From an uncultured Neisseria sp. (GTDB lineage Bacteria; Pseudomonadota; Gammaproteobacteria; Burkholderiales; Neisseriaceae), in contig CALFOA010000097.1 in the NCBI GenBank assembly GCA_937919795.1, forward strand, positions 1 to 5,803: a DNA stretch of 5,803 nt, given 5' to 3'. A program made the translations under genes and the position numbers. Below are positions 1-5,384 of this stretch, one piece after another. The first letter of the stretch is position 1. The number at the start of each line of letters is the position of its first letter. The notes below the pieces were generated by a model. It was not told the DNA's origin, made no database searches, and saw nothing but the letters and a program-made list of their open reading frames with translations.

Positions 1-66
1 GCTTGACCCGAGTATCCCCCCGCTTGTGTGAAACTCAAGATACTCGGGTCAAGCCCGAGTATGACG
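1..66. repeat. REP-doublet (REPIN-like) palindromic repeat, cut by the left window edge
   Basis: Positions 1-16 (GCTTGACCCGAGTATC) are exactly complementary to 39-54. The right half is itself a hairpin: ATACTCGGG at 40-48, loop TCAAG at 49-53, CCCGAGTAT at 54-62. Two hairpins in opposite orientation around a short spacer (17-38) is the layout of a REP doublet. By symmetry the left hairpin should begin about 11-12 bases before the window starts. Palindromes of this CATACTCGGG-type sequence are, from memory, dispersed in many proteobacterial genomes; I cannot confirm the copy number here. The element sits directly upstream of the yecA-like gene and could also fold in a transcript as a terminator for an upstream gene. 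Confidence 0.65.
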
Positions 67-106
67 AATGTTGTTATTTTTAAATTTATTTACGGTAGGA
101 ACCACT

Positions 107-769
107 ATGCTGCCTTTTGACGAAGCCGCGCAACAGCGCTTGATTGATTTAACCGAAGATAAAGCTGCCGAAGGCAGCACCATGCGCGCGGATGAAATTC
201 AGGCGTTTATGCTGGCGCTGCTATCCGGCCCCGATGAAGTGCCTGCCCATGTTTGGCTGCCGGAAGTATTGGGTGATCAGAGCGATGCGTTTTCCGAACA
301 GGAAGTGCAGGAGATACAGGATTTGGTGTTGCGTTTAACCGCCGATTTGCGCCAAAGCTTGGAAGCGGGCGAGTTGCCGGATTTGCTGCTGTATGAAGAA
401 GAGGATGAGCTGCCCGATTTTTATACTTGGTGTAATGCCTATCTGTATGCGCTGGATGTGGTGGAAACCGATTGGTTTGAAGCGGTGGACGATGAGAATT
501 TCGAAGACTTGTTCTATCCGGTAATGGCCTTGGGCGGAGTGTACGATGCGCACGAAGGCGGCGAGGCAGTGCTCAATCTGAGCGATAAAGAGCTGACGCT
601 GCTGGAGGGCGAGTTGCCGCATGTGCTGCTGGATATTTACCGCTATTGGCAGGCTATTATTCATAAACCGCAAACGGTGCGCCGCGAAGGGGAGAAAACC
701 GGCCGCAACGATCCCTGCCCGTGTGGCAGTGGTAAGAAATACAAAGCTTGCTGTGGAAAAACGGCATAA
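107..769 (+). CDS. yecA: YecA-like UPF0149 family protein with SEC-C zinc-binding motif
   Basis: The product has 220 residues, almost the same length as E. coli YecA (221). The N-terminal three quarters (about 5-185) is an acidic, helix-rich UPF0149 (YgfB/YecA) domain with the typical W-C-x-x-Y-L pattern at 108-113. The C-terminus ends in a SEC-C motif, [18 protein letters not shown] (199-216), whose C204, C206, C215 and C216 would bind zinc in the same way as the SecA C-terminal tail. In the family, YecA is a cytoplasmic protein reported to associate with ribosomes; its precise role is poorly defined. I chose ATG 107 because it follows a GGTAGGA ribosome binding site (95-101) at good spacing. 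The in-frame ATG at 68 has no such site, lies at the edge of the upstream repeat, and would add 13 hydrophobic residues not expected in the family. The gene appears to be transcribed alone, with a possible terminator at its stop codon. Confidence 0.9.
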   Translation: MLPFDEAAQQRLIDLTEDKAAEGSTMRADEIQAFMLALLSGPDEVPAHVWLPEVLGDQSDAFSEQEVQEIQDLVLRLTADLRQSLEAGELPDLLLYEEEDELPDFYTWCNAYLYALDVVETDWFEAVDDENFEDLFYPVMALGGVYDAHEGGEAVLNLSDKELTLLEGELPHVLLDIYRYWQAIIHKPQTVRREGEKTGRNDPCPCGSGKKYKACCGKTA

Positions 770-789
770 CTTTACGGAAGCTGCCGTTT
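759..789 (+). terminator. Possible intrinsic terminator overlapping the yecA stop codon
   Basis: AAACGGCA (759-766) is complementary to TGCCGTTT (782-789), with a 15-nt loop that contains the stop codon TAA (767-769). The stem is followed by CTTTT. The stem is short and the T tract is interrupted, so this is a moderate candidate only. Confidence 0.4.
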
Positions 790-792
790 CTT

Positions 793-804
793 TTCAGACA
801 GGCA
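793..804 (-). other. DNA uptake sequence (TG-wadDUS dialect)
   Basis: TTCAGACAGGCA is the exact complement of TGCCTGTCTGAA. This is the 12-mer that I recall as the DUS dialect of N. wadsworthii-type species, bound by the competence pilin ComP during transformation. This copy is single, not part of an inverted pair, and lies just after the possible yecA terminator. Confidence 0.85.
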
Positions 805-815
805 TTAAAGTGCAA

Positions 816-824
816 TGTTATGAT
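816..824 (+). promoter_or_regulatory. Possible extended -10 promoter for the beta-helix gene
   Basis: TGTTATGAT matches the extended -10 pattern TGnTATAAT with one mismatch in the hexamer. It lies about 54 bp before the ATG at 878. No convincing -35 box is present at 17 bp; the DUS occupies that stretch. The location is right for a promoter reading into the beta-helix gene and qseC, but it was found only by eye. Confidence 0.3.
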
Positions 825-877
825 GCCCGCCATTATTGGATTAAGTAGTAAGCTTAAGATTGAAAACAGGAAAAACT

Positions 878-2494
878 ATGACTCAAGCAACAAACGCCAT
901 GCTGTTGCAGGCCTTGGAAATGATGCAGGAAGGCCGCGCCGGCGGGCGGGTGGTGCCCAATATTGCCGCGCTTAGACAATTGCCGGCAAAAGGCAGCCTC
1001 AATGCTGTGGTACTCGGCAGCCAGAAGATAGGCGACAATAACGGCGGCGTTTATTGGCAGGATATCCACGACAAAACCAGTGCCGATAATGGCCGTACCA
1101 TTATTGTGGCGAAAGACGGCATGCGCTGGAAACTGGCACCGGAGGGGGTAAAGGCAGCTTCGACAAGCGCTGAAGGCGTGTCGGTATTGAAATACGGCGC
1201 GATAGGCGATGGCAAACACGATGATTCCGCCGCCATCCAAAAAGCTTTGGATCAAAACAAAGGCGGTACCATTCTGATTCCGGAAGGCCGTTATCTGCAT
1301 GCTGGTGTGAAGCTTGATGGCACCGCTTATAACGGCACTAAAATTATTTGCCGTGGCGAAATGCTGTTGAGACCGCGTACCGCCGAACGCGAATCTAATC
1401 TGCAAGGGGCGTTTGTTGGCCTGATTATCCGCAATTGCGAAAACATTGAAGTCCACTACCGTGGTGATGGCAATCGTAAATTGCAATCGATGCAGGAGCA
1501 TTGTTTCAACGTAGTGGTAGCCGGTGCTAAGAATATTCGTTTCCCTACTTTTTCTTGTAGAGAAGTACGCGGTGATGCGGTTTACATTACTCAGTCGGAT
1601 CTGCATCATGAATCGCCGCCGGCAGAAAAAATCTATTTCGGTCGTTTTGATGTAGAAAACAGTGAAGACGACGGTCGTAATGCAATGTCTATCATCAGTG
1701 GCAAAGATATTGTGGTAGATGATTTCCGCTCGGTGCGCGTGGGCGGCAAAGTTAATGTGATGCAGCCGGGCGGTTTCGATATCGAGCCGAATACCGACTT
1801 TCAGATTGTCGATAATATATGGCTGAAAAAAGTCTATATTGATACCGCCGGTAACTTTGGTCTGCAATGTTTCGGTAAAGGGCGCAACCGTTTGGGCGGG
1901 AATGTGAGTAATTTACGGGTAGACGACTTCGATGTACGCACCCGCTGCGATGGCCGTTCTTCCGCCTTGGTATGTTTCCGCCACTGTCGCAACATCACGC
2001 TGAAAGGGCGGGCGGTGATGGCTAATCCGAGCGACGGCCACCATGTCGGCCTGATGTTGGATAATGTAGACGGAGCTAAGATTGATATGACCATACAAGG
2101 CGGCCTGTATTCGGCTTTGGCCTCTTATGAATATCAGGTGAACGCCGTCGACGTGAATGTAACGGTGACCGGCTACCGCCGTGCGGCATTGGCAACGGCA
2201 AGCGTTAGCAACAGCCGGTTTAATGTGAAGGCCAGTAATGGCGGCCGCCGTTCCAGTGCTCTGTATACCCGAAGTTGGACCAACAAAGCGATTCAGACCA
2301 ATACGGTTTATCAAATTGACTGCCCACAAAACACCACTCAAGGCGATGCGGCTGCCATCAACGATACGCTCAAAAGTGTGCGTTTTAACGGCGTAAGCTT
2401 TGCCGGCGGCAACCTTACCGGCTACACTAAGGATAAAGTGCTGGTGAATTTCGATAAGCAAGTGCGCCTGAAATCGGTGCGTGGTGTGATGTAA
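878..2494 (+). CDS. Pectate-lyase-superfamily (tailspike-like) right-handed beta-helix protein
   Basis: The product has 538 residues. Residues 28-88 resemble the short linker domain that precedes the helix in many phage tailspikes (ALRQLP, then GGVYWQD, ADNGRTII and GMRWKL). Residues 101-125 carry the Pectate_lyase_3 entry motif VSVLKYGAIGDGKHDDSAAI, followed by the GGTILIPEGRY turn (129-139). The rest (about 150-515) is a run of short beta-strand and turn units typical of a right-handed parallel beta-helix, with a GGFDIEPN segment at 298-305 whose D301 and E303 are candidate active-site acids. Such proteins usually bind or cleave polysaccharide; no substrate can be named. There is no signal peptide or membrane segment, and around ten cysteines are present. 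ATG 878 was chosen because AGGA (868-871) lies 6 nt upstream; a TTG at 860 is in frame but less likely. The gene is 27 bp from qseC and probably co-transcribed with it. No phage genes flank it in this window. Confidence 0.8.
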   Translation: MTQATNAMLLQALEMMQEGRAGGRVVPNIAALRQLPAKGSLNAVVLGSQKIGDNNGGVYWQDIHDKTSADNGRTIIVAKDGMRWKLAPEGVKAASTSAEGVSVLKYGAIGDGKHDDSAAIQKALDQNKGGTILIPEGRYLHAGVKLDGTAYNGTKIICRGEMLLRPRTAERESNLQGAFVGLIIRNCENIEVHYRGDGNRKLQSMQEHCFNVVVAGAKNIRFPTFSCREVRGDAVYITQSDLHHESPPAEKIYFGRFDVENSEDDGRNAMSIISGKDIVVDDFRSVRVGGKVNVMQPGGFDIEPNTDFQIVDNIWLKKVYIDTAGNFGLQCFGKGRNRLGGNVSNLRVDDFDVRTRCDGRSSALVCFRHCRNITLKGRAVMANPSDGHHVGLMLDNVDGAKIDMTIQGGLYSALASYEYQVNAVDVNVTVTGYRRAALATASVSNSRFNVKASNGGRRSSALYTRSWTNKAIQTNTVYQIDCPQNTTQGDAAAINDTLKSVRFNGVSFAGGNLTGYTKDKVLVNFDKQVRLKSVRGVM

Positions 2495-2521
2495 GCCATT
2501 TATTAAACCGGAAAAAACATC

Positions 2522-3871
2522 ATGCCGCCCAATATCAGTATCCGCAGACGGCTGCTCGTTTACCTGAGCAGCGGTCTGTTGGCGACTTGGCTGTTGACCG
2601 CCGTGGCCGCCATCACGGTATCGCTGGTGGAAATCAACGAAGCCAACGATACCCAGATGACCCAACTGGCACGTTCGTTGCCTTCGCTGTTGCCAAAGCA
2701 GCCGGTGGACTTGCAAGAGATTGACGACAGCCGTTGGTTAGACAGTGGTTTTGCCGACAAAAAACACAGCGGCATTGCCATTTGGAATCAAAACGGCCAG
2801 CTGTTGCTGTCCGACCAAAAAGGGCGGGAACTGCCTTACCGCCCACTCTCCGGATTCACCAATACCGCGCCGTGGTGGCACAGCCATGCTTGGCGCGTTT
2901 TTTATTGGCATGATGCCGAGAGCGGGCGCACGGTGGCGGTGGCACAGGAATGGCAGGAGCGGCTGGAAACACTGAGCAATTCAGTTGGCATTCAATTGCT
3001 GATATTGATGCTGGCTTTGCCGGGTTTGGCTTGGTTATTGACCTTGGCGGTACGCCACAGCATTACCCCTTTGGAAGTCTTGGCGCAGGAATTGTCGCAA
3101 CGCGACGCCGATAGCTTGGAGCCGGTATCCGAAGCGGTACCGCAGGAAACCCGGCCGATGGTGTCGGCGCTTAATCAATTGTTGGAGCGGGTAGGCGAAG
3201 CACGCGAGCGCGAGCAGCGTTTTACCGCCGATGCCGCCCACGAATTACGCAGCCCGTTGGCCGCTTTAAAAGTGCAAACTGAAGTGTTGGCTTTTGATGA
3301 AGAATCGGAAGCGCAATGGCAGCAGCTACAACAGATTCGGCACAGCATCGAGCGTTCGGAAAACCTGATTAATCAACTGCTGACGTTGGCGCGTTTGGAT
3401 CCCAAGCAGTCGCTGCAAAACTGCTCCGTAATAGATTGGCAAGCTGTGAGCGATCAGGTAATGCAAAGCGTGAACCTGGCCGCGCGCGAGAGGCAGATTC
3501 GGTTGGTGCGAAAAATGCCGACCGATGCCGCTTCGGCGGTGTTGCCGTTGGAAGGCGATGCCGTCTTGTTGCAACTGCTGCTGCGTAATCTGTTGGAAAA
3601 CGCCATCCGCTATTCACCTTGCGGCAGCACGGTAACGCTGGATTTGGCTGCCGACCACATCTGCGTGTGCGACCAAGGCAAAGGTATTGCACCGGAACAT
3701 CTGGCGCGAATACGCGAACGTTTCTACCGCCCGCCAGGGCAGGATGAGCAGGGCAGCGGGCTGGGTTTGTCGATAGTCGAGCGCATCGCCGAATTGCACG
3801 GTTTGAAGTTGGAACTGGAAAACCGGTCGGAAGGTGGTTTGTGTGCGAGATTGGTGTCGGTTAAAGGGTGA
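2522..3871 (+). CDS. qseC: QseC-type two-component sensor histidine kinase
   Basis: The product has 449 residues, the same length as E. coli QseC as I recall it, and is collinear with it. A first membrane segment (about 11-35) is followed by a periplasmic sensor region (about 36-152) that includes SGIAIWNQNGQLLLSD and VAVAQEWQERLE. A second membrane segment spans about 154-177, with a HAMP-type linker to about 230. The phosphoacceptor box is FTADAAHELRSPLAALK with His240. The ATPase domain shows the N box LLRNLLENAIRYSP (N356, N360), the G1 box DQGKGI (384-389), RERFYRPPGQ (398-407) and the G2 box GSGLGLSI (411-418). All catalytic motifs are intact, so the kinase should be active. The family autophosphorylates and passes phosphate to a QseB-type regulator. 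No regulator gene adjoins it: a beta-helix gene ends 27 bp upstream and the downstream neighbour is convergent. GGAA at 2510-2513 is the ribosome binding site. The ligand cannot be inferred. Confidence 0.92.
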   Translation: MPPNISIRRRLLVYLSSGLLATWLLTAVAAITVSLVEINEANDTQMTQLARSLPSLLPKQPVDLQEIDDSRWLDSGFADKKHSGIAIWNQNGQLLLSDQKGRELPYRPLSGFTNTAPWWHSHAWRVFYWHDAESGRTVAVAQEWQERLETLSNSVGIQLLILMLALPGLAWLLTLAVRHSITPLEVLAQELSQRDADSLEPVSEAVPQETRPMVSALNQLLERVGEAREREQRFTADAAHELRSPLAALKVQTEVLAFDEESEAQWQQLQQIRHSIERSENLINQLLTLARLDPKQSLQNCSVIDWQAVSDQVMQSVNLAARERQIRLVRKMPTDAASAVLPLEGDAVLLQLLLRNLLENAIRYSPCGSTVTLDLAADHICVCDQGKGIAPEHLARIRERFYRPPGQDEQGSGLGLSIVERIAELHGLKLELENRSEGGLCARLVSVKG

Positions 3872-3890
3872 TGGATTGCGAAGGCTAAAA

Positions 3891-3902
3891 TGCCTGTCTG
3901 AA
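3891..3902 (+). other. DNA uptake sequence (TG-wadDUS dialect), left arm of terminator
   Basis: This is an exact TGCCTGTCTGAA. It forms the left arm of the hairpin at 3887-3931. Confidence 0.88.
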
Positions 3903-3915
3903 AACGAAAAATATT

Positions 3916-3927
3916 TTCAGACAGGCA
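3916..3927 (-). other. DNA uptake sequence (TG-wadDUS dialect), right arm of terminator
   Basis: TTCAGACAGGCA is the exact complement of the DUS at 3891-3902. The pair is separated by 13 bp. Confidence 0.88.
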
Positions 3928-3993
3928 TTTTCGTTCTCTAATATTCAAAACTATAGCCGGTTCAAATAAATACGTGCACATCAAGTACTGTCG

Positions 3994-4126
3994 GCTGGGA
4001 GCGCGGGCGGCTCGCCCGCATTTGCCTGTAGGGCGAACTACTGGGAAGTTCTAAGCATTACTTAAACTTTAACCTTTTGATGCAAGCGCCCCGCTTGCCT
4101 GCGGGCGAGCCGCCCGCGCTCCCAGC
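3994..4126. repeat. REPIN: two inverted REP hairpins with GGAG foot
   Basis: Positions 3994-4020 are exactly complementary to 4100-4126 (27 bp). Each 27-mer contains its own hairpin: GCGGGCG-GCT-CGCCCGC at 4003-4019 and GCGGGCG-AGC-CGCCCGC at 4101-4117. The tetranucleotide GGAG lies at the foot of the left hairpin (3998-4001) and its complement CTCC lies at the foot of the right one. A GGAG/GTAG tetranucleotide beside a GC-rich hairpin is the hallmark of REP sequences mobilised by RAYT (TnpA-REP) transposases, and two in inverted orientation make a REPIN. The 79-bp spacer (4021-4099) is AT-rich in the middle and has an extra hairpin at its right end. No RAYT gene is in the window. The element lies between convergent genes, a usual REPIN site. 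Total length is 133 bp. Confidence 0.75.
4082..4098. repeat. Small perfect hairpin inside the REPIN spacer
   Basis: GCAAGCG (4082-4088), loop CCC, CGCTTGC (4092-4098). It abuts the right REP arm and has no counterpart beside the left arm. It could compete with a CCCGC/GCGGG pairing into the right REP hairpin. Confidence 0.5.
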
Positions 4127-4127
4127 A

Positions 4128-4139
4128 GGTCTGTCTGAA
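4128..4139 (+). other. Degenerate DNA uptake sequence
   Basis: GGTCTGTCTGAA matches the DUS at 10 of 12 positions, with mismatches at the first and third bases; the last nine bases are exact. It begins 1 bp after the REPIN ends, so the REPIN may sit against or have disturbed an older DUS. Confidence 0.5.
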
Positions 4140-4149
4140 AAAATCTTTA

Positions 4150-4190
4150 AAAAAACATCCTGAAGCGTGAACCGCATCAGGATGTTTTTT
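4150..4190. terminator. Bidirectional intrinsic terminator between qseC and tas
   Basis: AAAAAACATCCTGA (4150-4163) is exactly complementary to 4177-4190, giving a 14-bp stem with a 13-nt loop in which a further GCG/CGC pairing is possible. It has six T residues on the plus strand and at least six on the minus strand. It starts 12 bp past the tas stop codon and would end tas transcripts on the minus strand as well as any readthrough from qseC. Confidence 0.85.
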
Positions 4191-4201
4191 ATGATTCACC
4201 T

Positions 4202-5254
4202 TTATGGGCAAGGATTACTGATTTCCGCGTGTACCGCGTTAATCGCTTCAATGATATCGCTGCTTAAGGTGACTTCGGCGCTGGCGATGTTTTCGCGTAA
4301 CTGTTCCAGCGTGGTGGCGCCGATGATATTACTGGCGACAAAATCCTGCTGGGTAACAAACGCCAGCGACAGGGTGGCAAGGCTGATACCGGCTTGTTCG
4401 GCGATGGCAGCGTAGCGTTCTACCGCTTCAAAAGCTTTAGGCTTGGTGTAGCGCTGGAAGCGTTCAAACAGTGCCAAGCGGCTGCCGGCGGGCATGGCGC
4501 CGTGGCGGTATTTGCCGCTGAGTACGCCGAAGGCCAGCGGCGAATAGGCCAGCAGCGGTACGTTTTCGCGCAGTGAAATTTCGCTCATGCCCACTTCATA
4601 GCTGCGGTTGAGCAGGTTATACGGATTTTGCACCGAAGCGGCGCGTGGTTTTTCGGCTTGCGAATCGGCCAGTTGCAGGTAGTTTAAGGTGCCCCACGGC
4701 GTTTCGTTCGACAAACCGTAAGCGCGTATTTTGCCCTGTTTCACCAGTTCACCCATCGCATCAACGATTTCTTCAAACGGGGTAAAACTTTCGTCTTCCG
4801 CCAGCGAACTTACGCCCAAGCGGCCGAAGAAATTGGTTTGACGCTCCGGCCAGTGCAGTTGGTATAAATCCAGATAATCGGTTTGCAGGCGGCTGAGGCT
4901 GGCTTCGCAGGCGGCCAGAATCTGGGCGCGGGAAAAATCGTTGCCGTTGCGGATATAGCTTTCCAGGCGGTTGGCTGAAGTGGGGCCGGCGATTTTGCTC
5001 GCCAACACCAAATCATCGCGTTTACCGCGCTGCTTGAGCCACGTGCCGATATAGCGCTCGGTGGTGGCATAGGTTTCCCGGCAGGGCGGTACCGGGTACA
5101 TTTCGGCGGTGTCGATAAAATTCACGCCGTTCGCTACTGCGTAATCGAGTTGTTGATGGGCATCGGCTTCGCTGTTTTGTTCGCCCCAAGTCATGCTACC
5201 GAGGCAGATTTTGCTCACCGAAATGCCGGTGTCGCCTAAAAGACGGTGTTCCAT
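4202..5254 (-). CDS. tas: NADP(H)-dependent aldo-keto reductase, Tas family
   Basis: The product has 350 residues (E. coli Tas has 346) and is collinear with it. Shared blocks include TWGEQNSEADAHQQLDYAV (22-40), FIDTAEMYPVPP (46-57), RLQTDYLDLYQLHWP (122-136), SVQNPYNLLNRSYEVG (207-222), LLAYSPLAFGVLSGKY (234-249) and IIGATTLEQLREN (310-322). The aldo-keto reductase tetrad is intact as D48, Y53, K87 and H134. The enzyme is a cytoplasmic (alpha/beta)8-barrel oxidoreductase using NADPH to reduce aldehydes and ketones; the physiological substrate of Tas is not established, and the E. coli gene was named for complementing a starvation-associated tyrosine phenotype. The start is the ATG at 5254-5252, with AGGA (complement of 5261-5264) as ribosome binding site, 6 nt away. 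The gene is convergent with qseC and ends at a strong terminator. The next gene on the same strand ends 127 bp upstream. Confidence 0.95.
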   Translation of the reverse strand: MEHRLLGDTGISVSKICLGSMTWGEQNSEADAHQQLDYAVANGVNFIDTAEMYPVPPCRETYATTERYIGTWLKQRGKRDDLVLASKIAGPTSANRLESYIRNGNDFSRAQILAACEASLSRLQTDYLDLYQLHWPERQTNFFGRLGVSSLAEDESFTPFEEIVDAMGELVKQGKIRAYGLSNETPWGTLNYLQLADSQAEKPRAASVQNPYNLLNRSYEVGMSEISLRENVPLLAYSPLAFGVLSGKYRHGAMPAGSRLALFERFQRYTKPKAFEAVERYAAIAEQAGISLATLSLAFVTQQDFVASNIIGATTLEQLRENIASAEVTLSSDIIEAINAVHAEISNPCP

Positions 5255-5332
5255 AGCGTATCCTTTTTTAATATGGGTTTGTTTGAGGGTTATGCCTTAT
5301 TTTTTAATTTCACAGAAACTCGTTACATTTGT

Positions 5333-5344
5333 TTCAGACAGGCA
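5333..5344 (-). other. DNA uptake sequence (TG-wadDUS dialect)
   Basis: TTCAGACAGGCA is an exact complement of TGCCTGTCTGAA. It is a single copy lying in the gap between the partial minus-strand gene and tas, upstream of tas. Confidence 0.85.
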
Positions 5345-5360
5345 TATACGGTTTATATAG

Positions 5361-5384
5361 TAGTGGTTTAAATTGAAACCACTA
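5361..5384. repeat. Short AT-rich palindrome at the 3' end of the partial minus-strand gene
   Basis: TAGTGGTTT (5361-5369) is complementary to AAACCACTA (5376-5384), with a 6-nt loop. The minus-strand stop codon TAG (5384-5382) lies inside the right arm. After the stem the minus strand reads CTATATAAACC, which is not a T run, so it is a weak terminator. On the minus strand the TATAGTGG start followed by AATTTAAACCA resembles, from memory, the ends of dispersed neisserial repeats of the Correia/TATAGTGG type; this may be a remnant of one. Confidence 0.45.

Larger units (their letters stand above)
3887..3931 (+). terminator. DUS-pair hairpin terminator after qseC
   Basis: A perfect 18-bp inverted repeat (3887-3904 against 3914-3931) with a 9-nt loop begins 15 bp after the qseC stop codon. 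Each arm is a DUS core flanked by A/T runs, so the right arm ends in TTTT. Inverted DUS pairs serving as intrinsic terminators are well known in Neisseria. The A/T flanks make it potentially active in both directions. Confidence 0.85.

Noticed and set aside
68..106. Upstream ATG start for the yecA-like gene
   Set aside because: There is no ribosome binding site before it, it borders the palindromic repeat, and the added residues do not fit the family. ATG 107 has GGTAGGA upstream.
860..877. TTG start for the beta-helix gene
   Set aside because: ATG 878 has AGGA at ideal spacing; the TTG has none, and the ribosome binding site itself would lie within the extra codons.
854..1867. 337-aa open frame on the minus strand
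   Set aside because: It lies wholly antisense to the well-supported beta-helix gene, has no recognisable domain or ribosome binding site, and its composition is that of a shadow frame.
1913..2716. 267-aa open frame on the minus strand
   Set aside because: It overlaps both the beta-helix gene and qseC antisense, is rich in His and Gln as expected from complemented coding sequence, and shows no family motif.
3994..4126. The 27-bp inverted repeat as a long terminator or as an insertion sequence with terminal repeats
   Set aside because: The 79-bp spacer has no coding capacity and each arm is a hairpin in itself with a GGAG foot, which fits a REPIN better than an IS or a simple terminator.
5255..5332. 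Sigma-70 promoter for tas
   Set aside because: On the minus strand only weak hexamers are seen (for example TTTCTG about 17 bp from GCATAA). None is good enough to annotate.
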